DNA of 64,000 bases from Cucumis sativus (Eukaryota; Streptophyta; Magnoliopsida; Cucurbitales; Cucurbitaceae): positions 5,106,058 through 5,170,057 of the forward strand of contig NC_026661.2 of NCBI RefSeq assembly GCF_000004075.3. Reading direction: 5' to 3'. A model generated the notes under the pieces. The model ran no database searches. It had not been told where the DNA came from and saw nothing but the letters and a program-made list of their open reading frames with translations. Both the position numbers and the translations under genes were made by a program. Shown here piece by piece: positions 47,993 to 60,971 of this stretch. Every line of letters starts with the position of its first letter. The first letter of the stretch is position 1.

Positions 47993-48781
47993 ATGGCTTA
48001 TTCCAACAAGATCACCTTCTTCCTTTTTTCCTCTCTCCTTCTTTTACAAATGGTTTCCGCTGTTAAGTTCACGGTCACCAACAAGGCCGTTGGAACTCCT
48101 GGTGGCGTGCGCTTTGACAATGAAATCGGTGTGGACTGCAGCAGACAGATAATGGTAGCTTCCACTGATTTTATATGGAACATTTTCCAGCAAAGCTCCG
48201 TTGCTAATCGGAAGAATGTGCACAAGGTTAAACTATTCATCGTCACTGACTACGACGGTGTGGCCTTTGCTAGCAACAACGAAATTCATGTTAGTGCTGG
48301 CTATATTGCAAACTATGGTGGGGACGTGAAGAGGGAGATAACAGGTAAAGTATAAGTGACATGCATCTAAATATTTTCCTTTCACTATACCGTTGTTATA
48401 CTTGCTTTTTACGTATTGTTTAATCTTTTATTCATGTTCTTAATCATAGGTGTCCTATACCACGAAATGACTCATATCTGGCAATGGAACGGGATCCCGA
48501 ATGCACCAGGCGGGCTGATCGAAGGGATCGCCGATTACGTACGGCTAAAGTCGGGGTATATTCCGGGGCATTGGGTGGGACCGGGCGGCGGGAGTTCATG
48601 GGACCAAGGGTACGACGTGACAGCGAGATTTTTGGATTATTTAGAGGGGCTGAGAAGTGGATTCGTGGCGGAGCTGAACCGGAGGCTCAGAAATGGCTAC
48701 TCCGCCAATTACTTCGTGCAATTGCTGGGGAAGCCGGTGGATCAGCTTTGGGCAGATTACAAGGCAGCTTACGGAAACTAG
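47993..48781 (+). CDS. Basic secretory protein (PR-17 type putative zinc peptidase), copy E
   Basis: Two exons (47993-48344 and 48450-48781) join in phase 1 to give 227 residues. A signal peptide of 23 residues ends QMVSA, and the mature chain starts VKFTVTNKAVGTPGG. HEMTH (122-126), WQWNG and EGIADYVRLKSGYIPGHW are all intact, so the metal site looks complete. The C terminus is short (ADYKAAYGN), as in copies A and B. Exon 1 has the same 352-bp length as in copies A and C, showing a shared gene structure. The intron is only 105 bp. It probably codes for a secreted defence-associated protein; substrate unknown. Confidence 0.92.
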
Positions 48782-49606
48782 GACTTGATTAATTATTGCT
48801 TTTACACATATAATATCCATTATGTAATGGAGGTGTCCGATCTTCATCGATACATATTTTCTCGATTTATGCTTCTTTTTCTTTTGTTGTTATGTTTTTC
48901 GGAGCGAAGATTTTCTTCATTCCAATTGTTTTCTGATTAGTGTCAACCGTTTCTTCATATGACTTTGAAGAGCAACCAATATGAGAAGATTATGATCCAA
49001 GTCGTGTCAATTTGTTTTTCCAAAATATAGTAATTACACACCACAACAAATTTGCTGACACTCTTATTTATAATAAGTATTGTTAGAGTTGGAGCTAGTT
49101 GACTCTAGCTATTCACCGTTAACATAACTCACTAATTGTTCATATTTTCTTTTTCCTGGCCATCATAGGATGAGTGCTTAGAGGTAAGAGTTTTTAGTCG
49201 TAATTTCTTTTTATATATTGAGATCGGTAGAATACTAACAATATCAATTAAAACTAAAGTTTTCTCTTATCAAATTCTCTTCTCTTCCATCTCTTATTTT
49301 CGTATCAGGAGACTTCAATTCATCTTAATTTTTTTTCTTCTCTTAATTAGCTTTGAGATAGAACCATGCTATAATAGTAAGTAACATCTTGAGGTACATG
49401 TTGGAGATGTTGAGTCTTATGTTGTAAAAATCAAAAGATTTATATTCTATATAATATAGATAAATTACTCCTTTCAATTTCAATTTATTTTGAGATGAAC
49501 CAGTACAATCAAACTTATAGCATATATTTACATGTAAATATATGTAAGAGTATTGTAAATGATTAAATAGAAACGGAGAATTTGGATTATAGTGATAGAG
49601 AGGAGG
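48782..49606. other. Spacer between copy E and the SEP1 gene
   Basis: Nothing recognised. The sequence is A+T-rich. Confidence 0.5.
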
Positions 49607-49615
49607 ACACGTGGC
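49607..49615 (+). promoter_or_regulatory. G-box/ABRE-like element upstream of SEP1
   Basis: ACACGTGGC contains the CACGTG core of light- and ABA-responsive plant promoters. It lies about 150 bp before the ATG at 49759. The family is known for induction by light stress, which fits. Binding is not shown. Confidence 0.45.
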
Positions 49616-49758
49616 AGAGTGGGTTTCCTCAAAATGCAAAATGTGGAAGAAAACGGTCATCGTGAACCAGTGGTATTGGTGTATTTGGGTTATTGGGGAA
49701 GAAGGGATAAGGAGCTTCAACAAAGCATTTTCCGGCGCCAAATCCAGCTCCTCCTCAA

Positions 49759-51388
49759 ATGGCCCTTCTTCATGCGTCCGCTTCTCTCTCCCTCGCCACA
49801 CGCGGTATGCTCTCTTTATCTCTCTATCACACCATCTCCATCTCTCTCTTTCTGTTCTCTCACTGTTGAATATCCAAACCATTCATAAAACCGAATACAA
49901 TGTTCCAGATGTTTCCTTCGCAAGAACAGCACCAAAAGCTTTTCCGCTTCATAGAAGTCCCCTGCCGAATTTATTTCGAATTGGAACCACCTTCGCTACT
50001 GGCTCTCCACTCGGTACTGATTCTTTTTATGTCTATTACCCGTCTAATTTCAGTGTTTCTTCTTGATGAGTTTTATGATTTGACGAGTTCTTCTTTTCAA
50101 TTTTATTTTGGGGTTATTTTTTTCTTTTAGTATTCAATGTGATATATTGTGAATTATAGTAGTGAACATTGAAACTACCCTAATTTCTAAATAAAATCTG
50201 GATGTTACGTATGTGTTGCTAATTGTTACAGTTTTAAGAAAGAAATATTGCATATTGCATAAGTTTCAGTCTAAGTGATCTAATGCGACTTCCACTCTAA
50301 CGTTAAAGAGTTTTATGATTGCTCTTGACTGTTATTGGAATATTAAGAAATTGTTGCTGGAGCTGTTTAGAAAATAACATAGTAGTTGGAATTTTTGAGT
50401 TTGTTGCGGATTTTGGCAAAGATTCAGCTTCATTTTATTAGGTATCAGCTAAGGGTTATTCTTGATCTCAGTGTTAAGCAAGCCAACTGGTCAAAAGAAG
50501 CACGCTTTGAAACAAAATTCTGTTTCTATAAGATGTGAGCAAAGCACCCAACAGAGTAATCTGGATGTTTGGCTTGGGCGGTTTGCAATGGTAGGATTTG
50601 CAATTGCAATTAGTGTTGAAATTGCAACGGGCAAGGGACTTTTAGAGGTATGACCTTTCTAAGTCATTGGTACTTATATTTCAGCTAGTTGATAAGAAAT
50701 TGTTAAAGGATTTCTTTAGCTTTTCGAATTTTAAATTTGTCTTATCTTGTGGTGAAGACCTAATTGTCAGTGTTAATAAGATTCTACCTCCAATGTGAGG
50801 TTTGGCTGCGTTCATTTGACACAATACACGGATATGATATTTTCTGTTCAGGAAATTATATTATCCTTAATTATTTATACAAAAGTATCCTTTTATACCA
50901 CTTGGAGTATTCCATTTGAAGTGTTGAGTTTGTTCTAAATATGGGTCTTAAAGTGCATCTAGAATGTATTCCAATGGCTTTTTTTGTTACTCTGGCATTC
51001 TTTTTTCTAGACACTTGTCTTGCTAATTTTGGCTTATATAAGGGACCATTAAATTATTCTGGGCTGATCATTGGATGTGCAGCATCTGCCTGATTGATTT
51101 TAGCCTGATATAGAAGTCACAGTCTAATTATTCTTGGCTGGTCGTTGATTGTGCTTGCACTTCCCATTTGTTTATTTTGTCCAGTGAAGAGGAATTCCTA
51201 GTGACGTGTCATACAAGTTTCATAGGAGATACAGACATTAAATTAATTAAAACCTTACTAGAATCACTGTTTTCATGATGCAGAACTTTGGAGTAACGTC
51301 TCCCCTGCCTAGTGTGGCCTTGGCCGTTACTGCATTGGTTGGCGTACTGACTGCAGTTTTCATCTTCCAATCAGCTACCAAAAATTGA
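49759..51388 (+). CDS. SEP1: Stress-enhanced protein 1, chloroplast LHC-like (two-helix) protein
   Basis: Four exons (49759-49804, 49909-50013, 50472-50647, 51284-51388) join in phase to give 143 residues. The start MALLHASASLSLATR and the basic, Ser-rich first 70 residues are a plastid transit peptide. A first membrane helix holds the chlorophyll a/b-binding type motif LGRFAMVGFAIA (85-96), followed by EIATGKGLLENFGV, and a second helix lies at about 117-138 (LPSVALAVTALVG). Wording and length match Arabidopsis SEP1 as I remember it. The role is thylakoid photoprotection under high light. The start is the ATG whose phase-1 exon splices into the conserved frame. Longer open frames from upstream ATGs lead into the wrong frame. 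A G-box sits upstream. Confidence 0.9.
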
Positions 51389-52083
51389 AGCCATCTAGAT
51401 TGCTTTTATACGTTTTTCTGTAAAGTTTGTAATACTAAAATATGTTTTCCTTGATATTCATTTTCATTCATTGTAATATTCTCGAGTGCGAACAATGGCC
51501 AATCAAGTTTGAATGTACAATGACTAATAGAAACTTTTTTCACAAAAATCTCCCCCATCAACATCAATGAGTCAATGACTTTGTTGTCAGATTTCCTGTA
51601 TTGAAAGACCATCATCATGATTGTGCATAATATTGTATATTCGTGTTTCGGGCTACTTGGAGGAGACGCTTTGGTGCCTAAGATCAATCTATAAAGTGTC
51701 TTCTTTTAAAGAGCTGGGCCACAGTTTGTGTTTCAGTCGAAGATAAGTGATTTATACTGCTTTCTAAAGTAGTGCAATATATTCTTTTATGATATGATGA
51801 AAGCATCTCTATCAGCCCAAGTAAGTTCATTCACTTTGGCAAACAAATACATTGGAAGGGGAGACAAGGGCCTTTATTGCCTTCTGTCCCAAAGAATCAA
51901 TTCTCTTTCAGCCTTTTCCTGTAGAAGTTTTTGGTCTAATATTCACTTGGAACACAAGGTTTCTCATCTATTATGTCATTTCCCTGTAAATTGATTATTT
52001 TGCATCGTTTGAACTAAGAACTAAGCACTGGTGGTGCTGGTTTGAAAATTTTGTCATCTTCATTATATTCCTTGATTTCGGAC
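51389..52083. other. Spacer between SEP1 and ARF
   Basis: It contains the SEP1 3' region and the ARF 5' region. No extra gene is seen. Confidence 0.5.
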
Positions 52084-55000
52084 ATGGGTGCAGTGATATC
52101 TAGGTTGAGGAAGAGACTTTTTCAGAACCGTGAAGTGAGAATCCTGATGCTCGGTCTTGATGCGTCAGGGAAGACAACCATTTTGTACAAACTAAAACTT
52201 GGTGAAATAGTTATGACCGTGCCAACTATTGGTACGTACTTTGATTATTCATTTACATTTGGATGAGATTGTACTTTGAAAATCCATCTCTAGTTTTGGC
52301 TCAATTTTTGGAAAGACAAAATTGTTTTGAGATAAAATGGATATCACCTCGTGTTATTATTTGGTATATTTTTTAAAACTATATTCAAGAATATCTTTAT
52401 TAGAACATTTTGATCCTGTTTTTCATCTTTTGAAATTTTGTTGGGTAATTTGCACGGCTTAGACCAAATGGAGATTAGCTACATCTATTTGTTTGTTTAC
52501 TTTGGTTACATATTACAATTTATGAAGTATTTTCTGTTTACCTTTTATGTTAGTCACTAATTTTCTTAAAGAACAGGTTACGCAAGGTCATTTTGGTAGT
52601 AGGGATTGCTTTGATATTACCCATAATAGCTTTTCTATTAATTTTTTTGGACCATTAATCCATTGTTTTGCTATGCTGATCAACCTGAGATAATGCAAAA
52701 GAATGAAATAATTCTTAAACAGTTCTATAATTGCATTTTATGATTCAGGGTTCAATGTGGAAACAGTAGAATACAAAAATATGAGCTGCAGTGTCTGGGA
52801 TGTTGGAGGACAAGATAAGGTTTTAAATCACACCCTCTTACTCTGCTTCTGCAAATACTATTCTTTGATTACAATCTGAAAAAGTAAAGAACAGATGCTT
52901 TAAAATGTATGTTAATGGAACTGAAACAATAATGGTCAAAACTTAAAACATTTGTTTGTGTAAGTTCTACGATTAAAACTAAAACATAACACTTCAAAGT
53001 ACACTGTTATTGTTAATAAGATCATGGCTTTAAATGAAAACAATAAATAAGGCAAGACAATTTATCTAAATATATTTCCAATTAATTTAAATTGTAAAAT
53101 TGAGATGATTACTCATCTCCCGGCCAAAGGATTTTGGTAGACCTCCTATTATTCTACAATATAGTAGAACGGTTAAGAAAGGGGAAGCACGTGTGAAGGA
53201 AAACTTTTGCAGTGAGAAAGGGGATCACAGTGGGGCCAGAGTTAGTTAGAAATATGTTTGTATAAGAGGGCAAATGGAAAAGAGGGAGGGGGGTTCATTT
53301 TGAGTGAAGAAGTATGCAAACTTCCTTGAAAGAAATCAAAGAAAGGAGAGGCAGAGAGGTAGGTTTCCTTTTGGTTGTTCTTGATTTCTGCAAGTTCATT
53401 AGTCTGTTTGTAATGGTTGTTCAAGGATTGAGTCATCAAGTCCTTTCTGTAATTTTCATATTATATCAATATATACGAACACATATTGGTGTTCTATTAG
53501 AAAGCTAGATTTTCCATTTGGAAACGTTGCTCGTGTGCATATTCAAAAGTTAAGAGAAGTTGGAATCTTTATTGGTTACGATTTCAGTACCAAAGACTAC
53601 AAACTCTACAATCTTGATACACAAAGGAAAATCATTCCTCGAGATATAGTATAGATGACATAAGGAGAATGAGGTTAGGACAAGTTGATTGAGACTAAAA
53701 CTTATTTCCATACTTCAAAGAAGGTGGCCCTGGAGGAAATAAGAATAGAGAGCAAATGAAAAAGGTACGCCTCCATCCCCACCAACTTCAAGACCTCAAT
53801 CTTTCAGGTAGACAAAAGCTCACGAGAAAGAGTTTTGCACTTCCAAAACTTTCAGGAACTTTATGAAGTATCTGCAAATCAATAGTCTTCACTCTCGTCT
53901 TTTTGCCAACCATGAGCGTATGAACTTTTTAGGAGCTAATGGAGAACATAAAGGAAATGCGTTATGGATGAAGAGATGAAGAAGAATGACTAATGGGATC
54001 AAGTCTCACTTCCAAAATAGCATAAAACCATTGTTGTCAAGTGGGTTTTCAAAATCAAAAAGTATGCCAGAGGATAAGTTGAAAGATATAAACCAAGATC
54101 AGTGACAAAAGGTTATATAAAATTAGTCGCGACATCCACTATGATGGGATGTTTACTCTTGTTGCTTAACTAGAAATAATAATTTCATTAGCAACTCAAA
54201 AAAGTTGGAGTATCTTTCAAATCAATGTAAAGTTTACTTTTTCTTAATTAACTTCTTGAGGAAGCAGTCTACGTTGAACAACCACAAGGTTATGAAGTTG
54301 AGGAAAAACAAGACGAGCTTTTGAAGATAAAAAAGTCATTATGGGTTGAAGCATGCTCCAAGAGCTTGAAATTCCTTAATAGACAAGTATTACACCTAAG
54401 AAACTTCATCAAGTGGATCAGTTGTATGAGTACACACTCTACATCAAATTCCAAAATGTTGATGTATTGATTGTGTGCTAGTATGTAGATATATAACTGA
54501 ATCTATACAAGTAGTTGTCTGAGTACGTTCAACAACTTTTAAGATTGATCGAGCTAAACATCATTGTACAAACCTCTGTTCTAAAGTAGGAAACATAAGC
54601 TTGGTGAAACCGACATTCTCTAAAGTTTGACGAACTAGTTCATGGTTGAAGTATCAACTTCCTCTCATTTAAGGTTACAATGTTTGTTTCTACATCTGAT
54701 CTGTAGTCAGTTCCTCTCAAATTTGTCACTTGGCCTGTCAAAATTTGGATTCGACCATAAAAGTTAAATGATAAAATCTAGCTACTAAATAAATTTTAAG
54801 GCCAAATGTTTTAAAACATAGCCAAAGTGACCAAAACATTAACGACATACAAAAGTAGTTTTGGCCATGTTTTTGTAATGAAACTTTTACTGACTTTACT
54901 TGAGTCTGATTTGTTTTATAGGGTGTATAAGTGTGTTTTTGATTTATTTAATTAGAGAACAAAATAGTTAAATAAATGAAAACTTGAATTTGTTTTACAG

Positions 55001-55709
55001 ATAAGGCCATTATGGAGACATTACTTCCAGAACACCCAAGGACTTGTATTTGTTGTGGATAGCGTTGACAGAGGGAGAATTTGTGAAGCCCGTAATGAGT
55101 TGCATCGTATTCTCAGTGAGGTATACTCTACACTGAATTTTTATTTTCACTATGCTTTTGCTTAGTTGTGTGATAATAATAATCATAAGATAAAATGCAC
55201 TTGTTATGATGATTTTTTCTAAAGATGTAAATAGTAATAATAAAGGAAAAAAAGAATTGACAGGCAGAGCTAAGGAATGCAGCAGTGCTTGTATTTGCAA
55301 ACAAGCAAGATCTTCCTCATTCAATGACTGTCTCTGAAATCACAACTAAGCTTGGCCTCCACACACTTTCTCAAAGAAGATGGTATGTAAATTTTCTTTT
55401 ACCTTTTCTCATCTGTTAAAATCTCATGTTTTACAACAATTTTCTAAACATAGCCCTGAATTAACTTTTGTTTAGTCCTCCTATTTTGACTAATCTCATC
55501 TTACCTTCTCTAAAAATCAAACTTCATATAAAATTTAAAGAGTAAACTTATAATTAGAAAGAAATGCCTCTTAGAAATTTCTTTGGTGTGTCATATATAT
55601 ATAAAGGTACATACAAGGTACTTCAGCAACTTCTGGGCAAGGGCTTTACGAGGGTTTTGATTGGCTATGTAACAACATTTGGCTATGTAACAGCATTACT
55701 AATCCATGA
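52084..55709 (+). CDS. ADP-ribosylation factor (ARF) small GTPase, class I-like
   Basis: Five exons (52084-52231, 52749-52819, 55001-55120, 55264-55382, 55607-55709) join in phase to give 186 residues; ARFs usually have about 181. Gly2 is the myristoylation site. The P-loop is GLDASGKT (24-31), with Ser28 where ARF1 has Ala. Switch 1 is VPTIGFN, DVGGQ (67-71) supplies the catalytic Gln71, NKQD is at 126-129 and TSATSGQG at 158-165. It would recruit coats or effectors to Golgi or endosomal membranes when GTP-bound. The C terminus is odd: an 18-bp tandem duplication turns WLCNNI into [12 protein letters not shown] before a short ITNP end. The last acceptor is A+T-rich without a good pyrimidine tract. 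Intron 3 (2.2 kb) contains an LTR-element fossil. All GTPase motifs are intact, so it is probably functional. Confidence 0.88.
53110..54700 (+). mobile_element. Fossil Ty1/copia LTR-retroelement fragment in ARF intron 3
   Basis: An LTR-like stretch (about 53110-53500) is followed by remains of copia pol: an integrase C-terminal end and the beginning of the reverse transcriptase, in that order and on the same strand as the host gene. It lacks gag, protease, RNase H and a second matching end. It is broken many times and looks old. Its boundaries are approximate. Confidence 0.65.
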
Positions 55710-55730
55710 TACTCTTCATCATTATTATTA

Positions 55731-55752
55731 CACACACACACACACACACACA
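55731..55752. repeat. (CA)n microsatellite in the ARF 3' region
   Basis: Eleven CA units begin 22 bp after the ARF stop codon, within the likely 3' UTR. Confidence 0.85.
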
Positions 55753-57209
55753 CTCATTTGTTATGTCAAAATACCAATTTGTCAATGAATATTTAGAGAA
55801 GATCAAGTTAAAAAATCATAGAAATTGATCAATATTTGTAAATTTAATGAATGAAAGTTTGATATTTTTGCAGCTAATTGATTTCACGTTATCATTAATG
55901 TATTATATGATATTACGTGAGATTTGTAATATTATTTATAGTATGTTAAAGGGGGTTAGGTATCTTTTGTACTTCTCAATCCCATTATAAATTAGTAGAC
56001 AAGATAGATGATACCATTATCAAATATTTGATTAATATATGATCACCACTTTTTAAGTCTCTTTCATGCTATAAATTAAATTGGATAAATAAAAGAATAG
56101 ATATTGAACTTCTAGTGACTAAGATGTTGATTTTTAATTGGCATCACATTTAAAATGGGAAAATTTGAGCATATATTAGTATAACAATTATCTTAAAGGA
56201 TTTGATCCGATGATATATCAATTTGAACCTCAAATTTTCACAATTCTATACCTTTAAAACACAATTATCAATTTACTCTTTCAATTTCTTTCAAATTCAC
56301 ACAATAATCTTCATATACAACGTTACAAATTCATAGATACTTTTATCTCTTCCTAACTAAATATTTTCAACAGTTTTATAAATAATTGTTCGATCTATTA
56401 TTCTAATAATAGTTTTATATTTTTGTTATGAGACTTTTTTTTAAATTTTTATTTGAGACCAAAAGAAAGTGGTGGACAGAAGCATGTGGGTTGTAATCTC
56501 AGCAAATCTCTCTCTCATTTTTGTCCATAAGAACCCCTTCTTACCAAAACATATATATATAATAATTTGGTCCTCACCAACCCTTTCTATTTAATGTCTC
56601 TTTTTATTTAATTCAATTATTATTATTATTATTATCTCTTTTTTCATCCCAATATTCATATTCATTCTTAATTTGGAGTAACTAATTAATTCTTAAATCC
56701 AAATTTTAAATTTGGTAGTATTTTGTATTTTGTCCTCTTATGCTAATTAACAACGTACACCAATGATCATAATTTGAGCTAATTATAATGTAATTCAGTT
56801 TCATTAAATGTGTTAATTAATATAGACGAGCAATTCTTTTATACACCAATGATCATAATTTAAGCTCAATTAAGACCTCACTTTTATCCAACATTTCTAA
56901 ACTATATTCTAAATATCTACACCTAATGTGGTTTTGTCTTTTAGTCATTTAATTACAAATAGAATACAAAAACAAGATGTACTTAAAACACTAAAATAAT
57001 AAATTATTAATTAGCATTTAATAAGATTTGGTCTATATCAATTATATACATATGCATGGTAACCACTATTAGGTGTATAAGATAGAGATTATTATTATTT
57101 GGAAATAAAACTTTATGATCAATATAACAACAACTAATATAAAAATTAATAATGTTCAACAAATTAATTGTGTATTTGTTCAATGCATATTTGAATATGT
57201 TTGGTTCCC

Positions 57210-57241
<32 letters not shown>

Positions 57242-60200
57242 TCTATTGTTGGAGCAATTATTATTATTTTTAAAAGTAAGTATATGAACGAAGTATTGAT
57301 TGGGAAACAGTTGTAATATGTGGGAGCTAAGTTTTACTTTTATTTATACAAATGAAGATTATTGTATTATTCTCTTAATAATGTTTACAAAGTTATTTGG
57401 TACACCAAATATTCTTCCAACAATTTCTATTCTTCAAGTGTGTGTATATATATATGTATAATGATAATGATGATGGTGATAATCAATTCTATAGGTTAGA
57501 ATTTATTTTTGACTAATCTAATAATTTTTAAAACGACAAAAATAAATTCTCTAAATTTAAATGGAATGTTGCTAATATTTCTTTTTTCAAAACAATACTT
57601 ATTATCGAATTGACCATCCAATAGCTTATAATAATTAATAACAAAAATATAATGAATGAATTGTATGGCTTATCCATAATATATATAACTACTTGAAAAA
57701 GTAAGTTAAATAATTCCTTCAATTTCAACCTTTCACAAAGCAATCAAATTCAAAGCTCCAGCTGGAAAATTCCATCTTTTTAAAAAGTTCAATTTATTCC
57801 TTTTACTTATTTTCTTCTATATATTTTTTTAGATTTTAGATATAAAAAAAAGTAGAAAAATAAAAGGGTCTTCAATGATTTTGACTAATCTAATAACCCT
57901 TCAATGCCTTTCACACAACTACAACTTTCAAAAAATCCTCATACATAGTGATATTGGAGGTAATTTTCCTTTTCTCGGTTAGGGTTCCATTGCAAAATTA
58001 TTTAACAATGAAAAGAGTAACACATGATCTATTTGATTTTTCTAGGATCAAACTTTCAACGTACATCTCAACAATATCGATGGATCTTATTTAAACGTGT
58101 TTCAATAAGTTTGGCGAAATTTGGTGGATATATCTTTTTTTTTTTCATCTTAAATTACAAAATAATTCTTTCCAAAAATCAACTTATTTAACCCTTAATT
58201 TCCAAAATTGAAAATCAACATATTCCAAATTCTTCTCTCAATTTCTAAACTGTGCAATGTTTTGTTTCAATACACAAATTTAAGAAAAAACTTAGATCGA
58301 TCTAAAACCATTATTTTTTTTTGTATATATTTGAGAAAAAAGATCATTTTGGTTTTGGTTGTACGTACTTCTTCTTCTTTTCAAACCTCTATGAGCAATA
58401 TTTTCCTCGATTCCATTCTTTAGTCTCCGATGAGTGTATACTTGAATTGAAAAGTGTCAACTTTGGTGAACAACTAGTATATATGATTTAGCACTAAGGT
58501 CGTGTCCGATTTTATTTTCAAGAAAGAGAGTTTTCACGTCACAATAATGATTGACATTTGTTTTCAACATTATTGTATCCTTATTATGCTATGAATTATG
58601 TCTAATAACATGATTTGAGAACCATCTTATCACCTCACAAATTGTTATAACACCCAACTTTCTAATTTATGCTAATTTAATTTAAGTACATGAGTATGAT
58701 CGTCAAATTTAAAATTTCATACCTATACATTATTTTACTTTGAAAGAAGAAAAAAGAAATGAAAGTTGCACTGAGGTTGAGAGCAGCCACAAAGAGGCAC
58801 TTTGGAAGGTCCTTAATGACCAACTCACCATATAATAATATCATTCTCATGATCTTCCCTCTTCCCCACTATGTACCCCCCAATAAAAACCATCATAAAT
58901 ATAATATAAAATAACCTTATAATTAATACACACGTACACGATACTTTTTTCCGTTTAGGATCAATCTTTGATAGAATTACAAATCTTTTATTGTAATTGT
59001 AATGGTTTTGTATGATGAAATATGTGGAAGAGAAATGTAAGGATGAGGAGGAGTTGAAGTGGTTGTGATGGTGGTAGGAATGTATATTGTACTTAAAAGT
59101 GTTAGTGTGTGGGGGAGGAAAGTCTTGTGAAGTTCTGACATTGTTGAAAGATCCAAAGCAAAATATAAAAAGTAAATAAGGGTAATGATTTTACTTACAC
59201 TACTCTCCTCCTCCAATGGAGCTTTGGCTTTGTGTTCACACACCTTAGCTTTCTTTCAATCATTCATTCATTCACATTAATGTATGTGTGTGTGTGTGTG
59301 TGTGTGTGTGGTGGTACACATCACAATACCACATTACATACCACCTTCTTTCATATCTTTGCTGAGTACTTAATCTTAGTTTACAACTTATAAAATCTTA
59401 ATTTAATCCTTATGTCATCCCCGTTTGAATTTGATATTTATGATATGTGATTTTGTAAGAAAAGTAAAAAATATATTTGGTCTTAGTCACTCTATTGTAG
59501 GGAAAATTAAGGCTCTCAATTCTAAGGATTTGTGGATTTTTGTGTGTGATTTACATTGATTATGTATATCTATTTGCATCGTCCCGATTCATTGTTGTTA
59601 AATGGTGGAATATTCATTTAACTCAAGATCACGTTGTTTAGGCATTTTCTACTATGGAATCGTTTGATAGTCAACCCAACATTTCTTGCTTGTTGGGCAT
59701 TGTCGATTCGAAGATCGATCTTTCCAATCCCTCTGTGAAAAACTACTTGAACTACTATCCTTCGATATCTCCGAAAATATTCTAATAGTGACTCTCATGG
59801 TCACGGGAAAGTTCTAACCTTTCATTGTGGTTTTACGATGCTTGTTGAAGCTTTAACTAATCGCTATGAGGTCATTTCAAAGATCTTAGAATTTGACGAA
59901 AATTGATTCGTTGACTTTATAGAGCTTTTTTACAATGTCTCAATAATCAAACGAGATTCAACAGATTTTCTGTGTGATTTACATGTCAATGTGTATTATT
60001 ATTCAAGGTTTCTATTTGTTAAGCATCACTACAATGTTATCCCTCACGAAATTACTTCTCAAATAAAAAAAAATATTTATTTCTTGTCGAGAAAACAATA
60101 TATTTTACCTTATTTAAAAAATCAAAAGTTAAACAAAAACTTTTACTATTTTATGTATAGACAAGTATATTGTTTGTTATTAGAATTAAATGCTCCTCTT

Positions 60201-60865
60201 TTAGCTTCTTTAATGACAAACTTTCCACAAAATTTATCTTTTAATGTTCCTTTCTCTAAATAATCTTTTTTTTCTTTTCAATTATTCTTAAGATATTAGA
60301 ATAATATATTAAAATACAATTTAAAAAAAAAAACAAAAAATCTAACCATCCATATTTAGAAAAATGGTTCATATTAATTATAATAGTAACTCAATTCTTA
60401 AAAATTTGATTTACATGTATCAAAATATTTATAAAAAAAACTCAAATATGAAAAAGATGAATAAAAACATTTATAAAATATAACAAAATATCACTAAATC
60501 TTCGTCTAACATATATATATATATAGTAATTATTTGTTAATTATTAAAATGTCACATATTTATCTACATATGTCACTTTAATATAAAGTTAATTATATTC
60601 TCATTTTGAGATTTACATCTCAACATTTTAAAATTTAATGTAACATATACTCTTTTTTTTTCTTCAAATGATATATATATATAATAGAAAAACTAAAGAC
60701 TGAGCTATTTATTACATTACACATAATATTTTGAGAGTTCAAACTTATAATTTATTTATTAAAATTTGAAAAGTTCAAATTCTAAATAAATAGATTATTT
60801 CTTATGCCTCTAATTTATAATTTTAAACAATTATCTGCCTTGATAATTAATTTCTAAAGTACATT
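55753..60865. other. Long A+T-rich intergenic region
   Basis: It has an (AT)n run at about 57214-57240 and a (GT)n run at 59285-59310. About 59500-59960 has even composition and reads like old coding or repeat DNA, but its frames are broken and I do not recognise it. Frames at 58208-58423, 58977-59243 and 59991-60263 have no domain, and nothing supports a gene. Confidence 0.5.
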
Positions 60866-60885
60866 AAAAAAAAAAAAAAAAAAAA
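60866..60885. repeat. Poly(A) tract of 20 bases
   Basis: A homopolymer run about 85 bp downstream of the LRR gene stop on the opposite strand. No retroposed sequence is seen next to it. Confidence 0.8.
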
Positions 60886-60971
60886 CCCAAACTATACAAA
60901 GGCCGATGCATCGTAAAATTCAAAAGAAAAAGGAACCGATATAATTAATATAATTGACCGACATGTCGGTT

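Noticed and set aside
49343-49882. 179-residue minus-strand frame
   Set aside because: Overlaps SEP1 exon 1 and its leader on the other strand; low-complexity and without a domain.
49611-50066. Long plus-strand frame as the full SEP1 start
   Set aside because: It reads through a GT-AG intron. The short exon starting MALLHASAS splices in phase and matches the family.
58977-59243. 88-residue minus-strand frame with a Thr/Pro-rich end
   Set aside because: No recognisable family, low complexity, no splice or promoter support.
59991-60263. 90-residue plus-strand frame
   Set aside because: A+T-driven composition rich in Lys, Tyr, Phe and Asn; no motif.
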